DNA from: Erysipelotrichaceae bacterium
GTDB taxonomy: Bacteria; Bacillota_I; Bacilli_A; Erysipelotrichales; Coprobacillaceae
Direction: 5' to 3'
DNA: 36,637 nt
Assembly: GCA_021201315.1 (NCBI GenBank)
Contig: JAJQFG010000120.1
Location: 18,016 to 54,652, forward strand
Within the stretch, counting starts at the first letter, position 1, and each line of letters begins with the position of its first letter. A program made the translations under genes and the position numbers. This document shows, piece by piece, positions 9,376 to 18,023 of this stretch. The notes beneath the pieces are model-generated. The model made no database searches. It saw only the letters and a list, made by a program, of their open reading frames with translations, and was not told where the DNA came from.

Positions 9376-9867
9376 TTACAAATATTTTAGAACCACATCG
9401 CTATTTGACGCATACCTTAGTCCAGTGTTTCTTATATATCGCTGAAGTGTATCAACTGATACATCTTTCATTGTAATTAATCCTTCCTTCATCATATCCT
9501 CATAGATTCTAACTCCAGTTATTTTTGGATATTCCTCAATCTTCTGCTTTATAAATGCCTTGTGCTCCTCGCTTAGCTTTCTGCTTTTGCCTGCATCCGA
9601 TCTGTTTACAGGTATAAGCCCTTCATAATTATATTTTCGATAATCATGAAGCCAGCGCTTCATTGTTGCCACCGAATATTTTCGTACTGTGCCGTCAGGC
9701 CACTCAATTCCCTTCTCTGATATACGTCTGAAATACGCATTGATACTGTCATCATCATAAAGGTTATGAATAACTGGTCCAATAACTGCATGCTTGGTAT
9801 CAGCTACTTTCTTTCGATACTCATAATCATCAATATTCTGTTTCTTCACTGCTTTTTTCACCTCCAT
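9376..9867 (-). pseudogene. Mu/IS481-type DDE transposase, N-terminal part, cut by IS66
   Basis: The likely start is ATG 9867; a GTG at 9885 is in frame. The visible part is the helix-turn-helix N-terminus of an rve-type transposase: YFRRISEKGIEWPDGTVRKYS, TMKRWLHDYRKYNYEGL, and RSDAGKSRKLSEEHKAFI, all known patterns of this group. After NTGLR the codons come from the IS66 inverted repeat (YASNSDVVLKYL) and stop at 9376. The DDE catalytic domain is absent and was not found left of the IS66. With the DUF6431-like gene upstream it probably formed one transposable element. Confidence 0.7.
9393..9415. repeat. IS66 right terminal inverted repeat
   Basis: It is the complement of 6627-6649 with one mismatch. 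It begins inside the codon series of an interrupted transposase gene. Confidence 0.88.
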
Positions 9868-9885
9868 GGCTACAGTATATAACAC

Positions 9886-10107
9886 CTTTCAGATAAGATA
9901 TATTCCGATTCTATTTGTTCGCAATCAGAAACGATTGCTCAAAGCATCGATATTGAATAATCTGCAGTTATGAAAAACGGGGATATTTATAATTATCACC
10001 GATAATGATGCTTTAGTTATCATAAAATTATTATTTAGCGATACGCAAAAAGGTCCCGCCATCATATGATGGTGAGATGATAATGATGTTTTGCACGTTG
10101 TTTGTTG
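9886..10107. other. Gene-free stretch between the two element genes, with one TGCAGTT site and a hairpin
   Basis: At 9950-9969 a sequence ending AATCTGCAGTT matches the repeats at 11041-11154, in the same orientation. A short stem CCATCAT/ATGATGG near 10060-10076, with a T-run on the minus strand, could end transcription of the upstream gene. Nothing coding was seen. Confidence 0.45.
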
Positions 10108-10824
10108 TTATGTTTGTTCATGAAGACCTATGCATTTTATTTTTGAATGCCTCAAATATGCTTTGAAAACTCTTTTATAGAATATAAAGGATCTCAGCAG
10201 TTTTCGGTCGAGCTGGAGAATGGTTCTTGAACTAAAATCCAATATATCATCAATAACACTTTCATGATTGTCACGTAGATCTTCTATCATATTAGTACCT
10301 TTATGTTCTGATGATCTTCTTGCACGGATATAATAATAGAGGTGTGCTGAAAATCTATCCAGCCATCGGTAAAGAGTTGATACGGCTATCTGATATTTTT
10401 CTATGATTTCCGTGACTTTAAAATGATTATAAATCTTGTCATAGATAACCTTGAGTATGAAAAAAATTGAATAACGGTAGTGAGGAATTATCAGAGCTGA
10501 TGGAAGAACGGCATGATAATGCTCACAGTTTTTACATTTTAATACAGGTACTGTTATCGGTTCATCTACAATTCCTCTTCCTTCTACATATGTAATATTG
10601 CTTCTGCTGTATTCGCTGTGTTTTTCCATGTTTGGAAATTGACAGATTTTATCACGTTCTTTTGAGTTATGAGAAAGATGGATATGATTGGAAATTTCTT
10701 TCTTCCAGTTTTCATAGATATAAGCAGTAACCCTGTTGACATCTCTTGAACATACTGGATGTTTAAAACTTATTTCACTTATTTTTAATATGGTCTTGAT
10801 TTCTGTTACGTTTTTTAGTATCAT
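10108..10824 (-). CDS. DUF6431-like protein of a Mu-type transposable element
   Basis: This 238-residue protein starts at ATG 10824 with AAGGA just upstream. The middle (about 85-115) has VPVLKCKNCEHYHAVLPSAL followed by IIPHYRYS. This zinc-finger-like pattern (C-x2-C, H, LPS) is characteristic of DUF6431 proteins, which often sit beside rve-type transposases. Residues around 130-155 (KYQIAVSTLYRWLDRF) look like a helix-turn-helix. It may bind the element ends or assist the transposase; its function is not established. An upstream PVC...C pair may complete a metal site, but its first Cys is replaced (HPVC). Family call is moderately sure. Confidence 0.6.
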   Translation of the reverse strand: MILKNVTEIKTILKISEISFKHPVCSRDVNRVTAYIYENWKKEISNHIHLSHNSKERDKICQFPNMEKHSEYSRSNITYVEGRGIVDEPITVPVLKCKNCEHYHAVLPSALIIPHYRYSIFFILKVIYDKIYNHFKVTEIIEKYQIAVSTLYRWLDRFSAHLYYYIRARRSSEHKGTNMIEDLRDNHESVIDDILDFSSRTILQLDRKLLRSFIFYKRVFKAYLRHSKIKCIGLHEQT

Positions 10825-10948
10825 GTCCTTGTTGGTGAATCATCTATTGATGATCCTATAGAAAAGGCAGAGGAATTAGAGCGTCGGAAACTGTAACTCC
10901 TGCTTTTTCTTTTTTATCCTTTCTAAAAATATATTTCCATAATATATC

Positions 10949-11005
10949 AAAAAAGCAGTCATATAAAGTGAATTATAATAATTCATATTATTTGATTGCT
11001 TTTTT
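10949..11005. terminator. Bidirectional hairpin with A/T runs
   Basis: AAAAAAGCA (10949-10957) pairs with TGCTTTTTT (10997-11005), with further pairing inside (TGAATTA...TAATTCA). It lies in the gene-free stretch 10825-11139. Confidence 0.5.
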
Positions 11006-11040
11006 CTATTGAAATTATATTTTCTATACTTAAATGAACT

Positions 11041-11159
11041 GGTTTATATTATGTGCAGTTCGTCTCTATGCAATTTTTAACTGCATATCTATGAACCAAT
11101 GGTTCATATAATTTGCAGTTTTGCGTTTAGTTTTATTAATTATAATCTGCAGTTCAACA
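11041..11159. repeat. Transposon end with four copies of a 20-bp site
   Basis: Direct copies lie at 11041-11060, 11101-11120 and 11135-11154, ending TGCAGTT with an AT-rich upstream half (GGTTCATATAATTTGCAGTT is typical). An inverted copy at 11079-11097 forms a palindrome with the second copy. The end TGTTGAACTGCAG, read inward from 11159, starts with TG like Mu/Tn7-class termini and abuts the argS stump. A fifth copy is at 9950-9969. They probably bind the element's own transposase. Confidence 0.6.
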
Positions 11160-11304
11160 TATTACTAGAATAATCACCATGACTCTTATCTTTTGGTATT
11201 TCTATAACAATTTTGTCTATATCATAATCTTCTACAAAACCTAAATCTATAATTGCTTCCTTTAATACTTTCTTTAAAGCATATTCAATCTTATTTACTG
11301 CCAT
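11140..11304 (-). pseudogene. argS: 5' stump of arginyl-tRNA synthetase, cut by the transposon end
   Basis: ATG 11304 follows a strong AAGGAGGAAG site. The 48 residues MAVNKIEYALKKVL...IVIEIPKDKSHGDYSSN match the ArgS N-terminal domain, with the typical IEIPKDKSHGDY start of the tRNA-binding/HIGH-proximal region. From residue 49 the reading enters the transposon end (LNCRL) and stops at 11140. The catalytic and anticodon domains are absent from the window. A cell needs one intact argS, so this is either a second copy or a breakpoint with the remainder elsewhere. Confidence 0.75.
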
Positions 11305-11322
11305 ACTTCCTCCTTCTTGAAT

Positions 11323-11348
11323 AAAAAAACGCCTCTATATTAGAGACG
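11323..11348 (-). terminator. Intrinsic terminator just upstream of the argS stump
   Basis: On the minus strand CGTCTCTAATATAGAGGCG is followed by seven T. It lies directly against the IS4-type element's end at 11349. It could be the terminator of a regulated leader of argS (for example a T-box), but no T-box consensus is left to show this. Confidence 0.65.
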
Positions 11349-11476
11349 CAATGGCATGAACTTTAGAGATTCGCATTTCTTTAGCTCATGTTTTTTTATA
11401 CCCTTTTTTATTTGCTTTTTGCTGCATATAGTTAAAATGTAGTAAAGGATATATTGTGTTAAATATTATAAATATA

Positions 11477-11505
11477 TTGTATATAACATATTAATATGTT
11501 ATAAT
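11477..11505 (+). promoter_or_regulatory. Promoter of the IS4-type element
   Basis: TTGTAT (11477-11482), a 17-bp spacer and TATAAT (11500-11505) precede the first ORF. The string GTAGTAAAGGAT occurs just after it (11507) and also at 11439; a variant is at 11730 before the transposase. Confidence 0.6.
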
Positions 11506-11528
11506 TGTAGTAAAGGATGGTGTTGTTT

Positions 11529-11726
11529 ATGTTTGTTAAAGTTATTAAAAACAACCGAGGTAGACCTAATACCTCTTTCCTCTCTCTCGTTGAATCTTAT
11601 CGTGAAAATGGAAAGGTTAAACATCGTACTATCAGAAAGCTTGGCCTTTTTGAAGATGATCAGGTTCCTTATATCAAGGCTGCCTTTGCCGAGAAAAAAC
11701 CTCGTCTGGTCTATGATGATGAATAA
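11529..11726 (+). CDS. Small N-terminal ORF of the IS4-type element
   Basis: From ATG 11529 (site AAAGGATGG about 8 bases before) it encodes 65 residues: MFVKVIKNNRGRPNTSFLSL, then VESYRENGKVKHRTIRKLG. That is the beta-rich N-terminal module usual at the start of IS1634-type transposases. It is in the same frame as the 502-residue transposase, separated by TAA (11724-11726) and 15 bases. It may be a separate accessory protein, or the two may be one protein if the stop is read through or is a mutation. The separate Shine-Dalgarno-like AGTAAAGAG before 11742 favours two proteins. Confidence 0.6.
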   Translation: MFVKVIKNNRGRPNTSFLSLVESYRENGKVKHRTIRKLGLFEDDQVPYIKAAFAEKKPRLVYDDE

Positions 11727-11741
11727 TTCGTAGTAAAGAGT

Positions 11742-13250
11742 ATGAAGACTCTGCACGATCTTCTCTCCGATTTTTCTTCTATTATCTCTGACCCTACTCT
11801 ACTCCCTTTTGCTCAGATTTATCCTGGTGGTTTTACTAGAAGTCGAAAAATCACCTTGAATCTTTTGCTTCTTTATCTCATTTTTAGAAACAACAATGTT
11901 CTTTCAGAAGATATTGTCAATTTCTTTGGCGCTGTACGCAATTTTGAGGATTTGCCTACACGTCAGGCAGTTATCAAAAGAATGTCAGTTCTCAATTTTA
12001 ATGTCTGGGATGAAATCTTGCGTAGATATCGTGAAAACATCTATTCAAATGTTACACTCTATAAGCTAAAGGATTATATTGTTGTTGCTGTAGATGGCTC
12101 CTTTGTTGATCTACCACCACATTATGTTCTTAATCGTTATTTTGGTGGTGATATGAAGAAAGATATGACTTTTGAGGATATCAAGAAACCTCAGGCAAAG
12201 GTTTCAATGATTTATGATGTTCTTAATCAAAGCATTCTTGACTTTTCGGTTGCACCTTATAAAACTTCTGAGATTCCTCTTCTTTTTGATCATCTTAGAG
12301 AGCTTGATTCATTTTTCGAGAATAAAAAAATAATACTTCTTGCTGACAGATATTATGGTTCTGCCGAACTGTTCAAGTATTGTGAAATGCATAATATTAA
12401 ATATATTGTTCGTGCCAAGAAAAACTTCTTTAAGAAACATATTGCCAAGCACGAACAGGATGAAACTGATTTCCATATCAATTTCGAAATGGACAAGGCA
12501 TGGATAAGAAGAATCAAAAATGATGATATAAGAGATTATATTAAGACTGAACCAGTTCTTGATATTAGAGTTGTTAGAGGTGAATATACTTATTTTGAGA
12601 AAAAGAATGGTAAAGAAAATGAAGTTACCATCAGCTCACAGTATTTCACCAATCTTGACGAAAGTGAATTTGATACCGCAGAAATAATTGATATATATCA
12701 TTTTGAAAGATGGAAAGTGGAAACAGACTATGATGTTCTTAAGAATCAGCTTGATATTGAGCAGTTCAATGTGCATAATCCAATTGGTATAATCAATGAG
12801 ATTATGGGCAAGGTTGTATTTCATAATATAGAAAAATTGATATTTATGGAATCAAAGAAGATTATTGCTGAAAAAGAAGAAGCTGACAAGGCTGAAAGTA
12901 ATAATATAAACGCCATTATTAATGAAAGCATAGAAAATGCTAATGTTGTTGTAAGTGATGATACCAGCGATGCAAATAAATATGAATATATACCAAACAA
13001 TAAATATGTTATTGAAATGGTACATCATATTAATTTTGTGCTCAATTTCAAAAATGGAATTGATGAAGTTATGCTCGAAAATATGGTTGCTTCTAGTTCA
13101 AGGGTAAAAGTTCCTGTAAGAAAAGGAAGACATTATAAGAGATGGAAGAAATTTTTGAGAAGTATTCCTAATACCAGACACAGAATAGATGGGCGAAGAA
13201 ACCCACCTGTCACAAAAGGAAAAACTGGATTTATAACGACCAAATCATAA
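11742..13250 (+). CDS. IS4-superfamily transposase (DDE)
   Basis: A 502-residue DDE transposase in the RNase H-like fold. First Asp: VVAVDGSFVDLP (about 124-135). Second Asp: ILLADRYYGS (about 199-208). Catalytic Glu lies in FERWKVETDYDVLKNQLDIEQF (about 324-345), the IS4-type helix with Arg, Glu and Lys in the expected order. The C-terminus is basic (VPVRKGRHYKRWKKFLRS) and probably binds DNA. The insertion between the second Asp and the Glu is beta-rich, as in IS4 relatives. Length is typical. The frame is uninterrupted, so the protein looks functional. Confidence 0.88.
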   Translation: MKTLHDLLSDFSSIISDPTLLPFAQIYPGGFTRSRKITLNLLLLYLIFRNNNVLSEDIVNFFGAVRNFEDLPTRQAVIKRMSVLNFNVWDEILRRYRENIYSNVTLYKLKDYIVVAVDGSFVDLPPHYVLNRYFGGDMKKDMTFEDIKKPQAKVSMIYDVLNQSILDFSVAPYKTSEIPLLFDHLRELDSFFENKKIILLADRYYGSAELFKYCEMHNIKYIVRAKKNFFKKHIAKHEQDETDFHINFEMDKAWIRRIKNDDIRDYIKTEPVLDIRVVRGEYTYFEKKNGKENEVTISSQYFTNLDESEFDTAEIIDIYHFERWKVETDYDVLKNQLDIEQFNVHNPIGIINEIMGKVVFHNIEKLIFMESKKIIAEKEEADKAESNNINAIINESIENANVVVSDDTSDANKYEYIPNNKYVIEMVHHINFVLNFKNGIDEVMLENMVASSSRVKVPVRKGRHYKRWKKFLRSIPNTRHRIDGRRNPPVTKGKTGFITTKS

Positions 13251-13450
13251 TCCAGTTCTACCTTGTAGTATAGGGAACCTCTGCGGATTCCATTTTGCAC
13301 TTTAATGATACAACGAAAAGAGGGAAAAATCAACAGCTAAATAAATTGCTTTATGTTATTTATTTGAATATCAATTTTGTATGGGCCTTTTTTGCGCTTT
13401 TTTTCGGTTGCTTGTTGTGTTAAATATTTTCGTGATTTTTTTAAAATAAA

Positions 13451-13478
13451 GAGGTACCCTCTCATGTGAGGGTACCTC
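13451..13478. terminator. Strong hairpin at the right end of the IS4-type element
   Basis: GAGGTACCCTC and GAGGGTACCTC form an 11-bp perfect stem with a 6-base loop. On the minus strand it is followed by TTTATTTT. It overlaps the inner edge of the right inverted repeat and may block outside transcription from entering the element. Confidence 0.65.
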
Positions 13479-13495
13479 TAAAGTTCATGCCATTG

Positions 13496-13519
13496 GGAAC
13501 TTCTTAAGAAGTTCCTTTT
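13496..13519 (+). terminator. Perfect 20-bp hairpin next to the IS end
   Basis: GGAACTTCTTAAGAAGTTCC is fully self-complementary and is followed by TTTT. It begins at the first base outside the IS. Its gene of origin is not in the window. Confidence 0.55.
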
Positions 13520-13553
13520 AACATAAATTTTAATTTTAACGAATATATTTTTC

Positions 13554-13582
13554 ATGACATAGATGCTAAAAAATAGTATAAT
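13554..13582 (+). promoter_or_regulatory. Promoter of bglA
   Basis: ATGACA (13554-13559), a 17-bp spacer and TATAAT (13577-13582) precede the gene, with GGAGG at 13596-13600. No catabolite or antiterminator site was recognised. Confidence 0.7.
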
Positions 13583-13590
13583 AGAAGTAA

Positions 13591-15057
<1,467 letters not shown>

Positions 15058-15063
15058 TATACA

Positions 15064-15090
15064 AAAAGTTCTCTTTATGAGAACTTTTTT
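15064..15090. terminator. bglA terminator, also the attL region
   Basis: AAAAGTTCTC (15064-15073), a 5-base loop and GAGAACTTTT (15079-15088) with T-run form a stem that works on both strands. Its 3' half is the att core of the downstream element. Confidence 0.85.
15073..15090. other. attL core
   Basis: CTTTATGAGAACTTTTTT is identical to 23928-23945. It lies in the bglA terminator loop and 3' arm. Confidence 0.8.
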
Positions 15091-15135
15091 AATTGAAAAT
15101 AATTTAGATAAAATATTGATAAATTCAATATAATT

Positions 15136-16314
15136 TCAATTAATCAAATTTGAAATATCATTTTCACCCACATTTGAACCACATTTTTTATCAAAAACAT
15201 GGTTTATTGCCTCTTGTTTGTGTTTTTCATTGACGTGGGTATAAATGTTTAAAGTAGTTGTTACATTAGAATGTCTAAGTATTTCTTGAGTTGTCTTAAC
15301 GTCCACGTTATCCATTATCAAGTTTGATGCAAGAGTATGCCTTAACATGTGAAAATGAAAATCAATATCTAATTTTTTAGCGTATTTTTTGATTCTTGTT
15401 TGTGTATTGCCTGGATGCAGATAATAACCATTTTCATCACAAATAATAACATCATGATGATCAATTTCAAACCAATCAACTAACAATTGCTTTAAATCTT
15501 TAAAAAGTGGTATACTGTCACATGAGGATTTATTTTTTAATAGGTGAGATGCGTATATCTCACTTTTTTTCATACCATTGTAAACAAGTTTCTTATTTAC
15601 ATCTATAATATTTCTTTCAAAGTCAATATCACTTTTTTCTAATGCAAATATTTCAGATGCACGCAAGCCAGTATAATAGCCGATTTTAATAGCTAACGAA
15701 AATACATGATAAATATAATCATTTTCATTATCTAATGAAGTAGTAAGCTTTAAAAAATCTTCATAGCTGATAGTTTTATCATGATCAAGGTGTTTTTCTA
15801 TTCCTAGAACATTAACTTTAGTTATTGGATTAGTTGTTATATAGTCCATATCTAAAGCAAAATTGAAAACACGATTCAAAGCTGACTTAATGGCCTTATT
15901 AGATTCTATACTCTCTTTTTTTCTTTTATTAAAGAATTTTTGGAGCATAGCATAATCAATTTTAGCAATAGGATATTTAAACAACTCTTTAGATAAGTTT
16001 ATATTTTTCTTAGTATTAGTTATTGTATTTTCCTGATACTTGTTAGCACCAATCTCTAAAAATTCATCATAGACTTGTTTAAAAGTCTTAGTACATTCTT
16101 TCTTGAGTCCACCCTCGTTCATTATTTGAGCTTTAATTAATATCATGTGATTTTTAGCATCCTTAGATGATAAAAAGCCACCTTTTGTATATCTCTTATG
16201 GATTCCATAATCATCATACATAAAATTGACTTCATAACGGATACCTTTTTTAGTTTCGTAGGAACGTATGTTATCACGTTTCTTTTCTTTTTTCTCTTTT
16301 TTCTCTTTCTTCAT
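15136..16314 (-). CDS. int: Phage-type tyrosine integrase
   Basis: This 392-residue site-specific recombinase integrates and excises the element. It has an extremely Lys/Glu-rich start, an AP2-like arm-binding domain (about 15-65: KKGIRYEVNFMYDDYGIHKRYTKGG), a SAM-like core-binding domain (about 75-185) and a catalytic domain. The full catalytic set is visible: Arg218 (TGLRASEI), His322 and Arg325 (HMLRHT), His348 (LRHSN) and Tyr358 (IYTHV). It lies directly inside attL and points out of the element. No excisionase gene sits beside it; the HTH protein at 18024 is one candidate. Confidence 0.92.
   Translation of the reverse strand: MKKEKKEKKEKKRDNIRSYETKKGIRYEVNFMYDDYGIHKRYTKGGFLSSKDAKNHMILIKAQIMNEGGLKKECTKTFKQVYDEFLEIGANKYQENTITNTKKNINLSKELFKYPIAKIDYAMLQKFFNKRKKESIESNKAIKSALNRVFNFALDMDYITTNPITKVNVLGIEKHLDHDKTISYEDFLKLTTSLDNENDYIYHVFSLAIKIGYYTGLRASEIFALEKSDIDFERNIIDVNKKLVYNGMKKSEIYASHLLKNKSSCDSIPLFKDLKQLLVDWFEIDHHDVIICDENGYYLHPGNTQTRIKKYAKKLDIDFHFHMLRHTLASNLIMDNVDVKTTQEILRHSNVTTTLNIYTHVNEKHKQEAINHVFDKKCGSNVGENDISNLIN
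15165..15186. promoter_or_regulatory. Probable left integrase arm-type sites
   Basis: CACCCACATTTGAACCACAT contains two copies of a CCACAT motif that recurs four times near the right end (23781-23825). These lie within the integrase 3' coding region, about 75 bp inside attL. Confidence 0.45.
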
Positions 16315-16377
16315 TTTAATTCACCCCTATAAATAAATTATTTCATTATGTTATAAGGACTTTTTGAGGTGTAGCAA

Positions 16378-16929
16378 CTAGTCTTTAGGCTTTTCTTTTC
16401 CAATTATCACTTGAGAGCCATTTAAAGAAATTTCAACAAGTGGTTGATCTATAATCTCTTTACTATTTATCAATTCATTGAACTTGAATTTTAGAAAATC
16501 ATTTGAACTCTTTTCAATTTCTAATAATTCATCATCATTAACAACAATATAATTTTCATTATTGTTAAAATAAATAAAGCATTTTCCGTTAGGAATATCA
16601 GAAGATTGTAAAGAAGAAAAGATAACCATACAACCAATGTTTTCAAGGCTTGCAATAATCTTATCAATCCTTCTTCTTTTTGCCTCTTCTTTAAGAATAT
16701 TATCTTCAATTTTTGGATTATATTCTTCATAGCCAAAAAGATTAATAACATCTATTTCTAAAGCCTCGGCAATTTTTTGTAAAGTTTCAATTTTTGGATT
16801 TTGTTTTCCTAATTCATATTTTCTTATATTTGAATCAGTAATTCCACATAAATCACCAAGTTTTTTTTGTGATAGCCCTCTTTCTTTTCTATATTTACGT
16901 ATATTTATGCCTACTTTTGACTTATCCAT
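16378..16929 (-). CDS. CI-like XRE-family repressor of the element
   Basis: This 183-residue protein starts at ATG 16929 after GAGGTGG. The in-frame ATG at 16950 would overlap the -10 box, so it is rejected. Residues 4-60 form an XRE helix-turn-helix (IRKYRKERGLSQKKLGDLCGI, then SNIRKYELGKQNPKIETLQKIAEAL). The C-terminal half has no Ser-Lys peptidase signature that I can see, so LexA-style self-cleavage is unlikely. Satellites often use repressors relieved by a helper-phage protein. It is divergent from the Cro-like gene and shares operators with it. Confidence 0.85.
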   Translation of the reverse strand: MDKSKVGINIRKYRKERGLSQKKLGDLCGITDSNIRKYELGKQNPKIETLQKIAEALEIDVINLFGYEEYNPKIEDNILKEEAKRRRIDKIIASLENIGCMVIFSSLQSSDIPNGKCFIYFNNNENYIVVNDDELLEIEKSSNDFLKFKFNELINSKEIIDQPLVEISLNGSQVIIGKEKPKD

Positions 16930-16948
16930 TTGAACCACCTCATAAGCC

Positions 16949-17036
16949 ATTATAACATTTTACAGTGTGAAAACAATCTTAAATATTGTGAATTTTTAAA
17001 AAATATGTTGCAAGATTGTTTTCACTCTTGTATAAT
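16949..17036. promoter_or_regulatory. Divergent lysogeny-switch promoters and paired operator
   Basis: Rightward promoter: TTGCAA (17008-17013), 17 bp, TATAAT (17031-17036). Leftward promoter: TATAAT on the minus strand at 16954-16949 with a -35 near 16976-16971. A perfect inverted repeat GTGAAAACAATCTT (16967-16980) and AAGATTGTTTTCAC (17012-17025) overlaps both promoters. This is a classic arrangement for CI/Cro competition. Confidence 0.8.
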
Positions 17037-17092
17037 AGCATTAAACAAGAGTGATTTCAAGCTTGTTTAATATAAAAAAAGGTGGTGAAAAT

Positions 17093-17293
17093 ATGACAAC
17101 AAGTATAATTGTTAATCCTAACAAGTTAAACATGGCAATGGCTAATGCTTGTCTAAATGCTTATGAAGTATGTGAAAAGGCTAATGTTTCTTATTCATCA
17201 TTTCAAAGCATGACTAGAAATAAAAGTGTAAAGCCTAAAACAGTCGGCAAGATTGCCAAAGCCCTAAATTGTAAAGTTGAAGATCTTATTTGA
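17093..17293 (+). CDS. Cro-like HTH regulator
   Basis: A 66-residue protein starting at ATG 17093 with GGTGGTGA about 6 bases before; an upstream in-frame start at 17051 lacks a site. It holds one XRE-type helix-turn-helix (NACLNAYEVCEKANVSYSSFQ, then KPKTVGKIAKALNCKVEDL). It is the first gene of the rightward early operon, opposite the CI-like repressor, hence the Cro role. This is inferred from position and fold. Confidence 0.75.
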   Translation: MTTSIIVNPNKLNMAMANACLNAYEVCEKANVSYSSFQSMTRNKSVKPKTVGKIAKALNCKVEDLI

Positions 17294-17336
17294 TTATTAT
17301 TTATTATTGGATTCATGAAAGAGAGGTTATCACATT

Positions 17337-17522
17337 ATGAAGAAACGAGTTAGTAAAGATTACAGAGACGGCTACATTTTAGCTTTAGACTCATGTTTAA
17401 AAGAAGGCTTTATAATCAACCAGGAGAAGGAATTATTAATTAATTCGTTTGATAAGATGTATGAATTATCTCAAATTGTTGATTCTGTAAGCAATAAAGT
17501 GGACTTCTCAAAGCATGAATGA
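17337..17522 (+). CDS. Small hypothetical early protein
   Basis: 61 residues with a GAGAGG site 10 bases ahead of ATG 17337. It is charged and predicted helical (YRDGYILALDSCLKEGFIINQEKELLINSF), with no membrane segment. No family was recognised. It follows the Cro-like gene by 43 bp and is probably in the same operon. Confidence 0.55.
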   Translation: MKKRVSKDYRDGYILALDSCLKEGFIINQEKELLINSFDKMYELSQIVDSVSNKVDFSKHE

Positions 17523-17525
17523 TTA

Positions 17526-17547
17526 ATGAAGGTATTTGTACCTAAAA
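17526..17547. repeat. Diverged copy of the intergenic 21-bp element motif
   Basis: ATGAAGGTATTTGTACCTAA resembles the exact pair at 17922-17942 and 23441-23461. Here the centre GGTA-N4-TACC is palindromic. Confidence 0.5.
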
Positions 17548-17612
17548 AGTATTTTATGATTTTTACCCTTAAACCATGAGGGCGTGAGAGTCAAAGAAAG
17601 GAAGATAAGAGC

Positions 17613-17870
17613 ATGGAAAAGATGAACCAATACGAAAAAGCATATCAAGATGCTATTGGTACAAGAATCACTAAGGCTAAAGCTATTAGATTGAAATGTT
17701 TAGACTGTTGTGCATACCAGGCAAATGAAGTTAAATTATGTGTATGTACAGATTGCCCTTTATGGCGTTATCGTATGGGACATGAAGAAAGAGATACATT
17801 ATATTATGAGTATCAATCCAATAAAAAGCCTATGAGTGAAGAGGTTAAAGAACGATTGAGAAATTTATAA
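17613..17870 (+). CDS. Small cysteine-rich phage protein
   Basis: 85 residues. The centre KAIRLKCLDCCAYQANEVKL followed by CVCTDCPLWRYRMG is a conserved pattern in small proteins of Bacillota phages. The cysteines (C-x2-CC and C-x-C-x2-C) probably bind a metal such as zinc. Its function is not established. ATG 17613 follows GGAAGATAAGAGC; a second ATG three codons on is possible. It lies between two non-coding stretches that carry the repeated element motif. Confidence 0.7.
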   Translation: MEKMNQYEKAYQDAIGTRITKAKAIRLKCLDCCAYQANEVKLCVCTDCPLWRYRMGHEERDTLYYEYQSNKKPMSEEVKERLRNL

Positions 17871-17921
17871 AATTGTTGTTTTGAACGAAACCATTCAATG
17901 GAAATCACAAACAATTATAAT

Positions 17922-17942
17922 ATGAGTATTTATACCTAAAAT
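17922..17942. repeat. 21-bp intergenic element motif, copy A
   Basis: The sequence beginning ATGAGTATTTATACCTAAAA is identical over 21 bp to 23441-23461. It precedes a GCGTGAGGG string and the HTH gene. It could be an operator or a structured leader. Confidence 0.65.
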
Positions 17943-18023
17943 ATTATTTTGTGGCGTGAGGGCTAAATGGTTGACGTTTAAAACGCAAAAAAAGACCATT
18001 CTAAACGAAAGGAGTTGTTTATA

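Larger units (their letters stand above)
6627..9415 (-). mobile_element. IS66-family insertion sequence, all three genes on the minus strand
   Basis: Terminal inverted repeats GTATGCGTCAAATAGCGA lie at 6627 inward and, as the complement, at 9415 inward; they continue to about 23 bp with one mismatch. Between them lie tnpA, tnpB and tnpC in the usual IS66 order. The 8-bp flanks (GTTAAATA left, CTTAGTCC right) do not match, so no target duplication remains and one flank has probably been rearranged. tnpB and tnpC are frame-broken, so as read the copy would not be self-mobile. Confidence 0.88.
11349..13495 (+). mobile_element. IS4-superfamily (IS4/IS1634-like) insertion sequence, apparently intact
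   Basis: A 20-bp perfect inverted repeat CAATGGCATGAACTTTAGAG lies at 11349-11368 and, complemented, at 13476-13495. Inside are a promoter, a small ORF and a 502-residue transposase. No clear target duplication flanks the ends. Both ends touch a different terminator-like hairpin (11330-11348 and 13496-13515), which hints at a preference for such sites. The element looks complete and is the best candidate for an active IS in the window. Confidence 0.85.

Noticed and set aside
9376-9885. Intact small transposase
   Set aside because: The last 12 codons are IS66 inverted repeat sequence and the DDE domain is absent.
11499-11756. Minus-strand open frame of 85 codons
   Set aside because: It is the complement of the IS4-type small ORF, which has a promoter and ribosome site.
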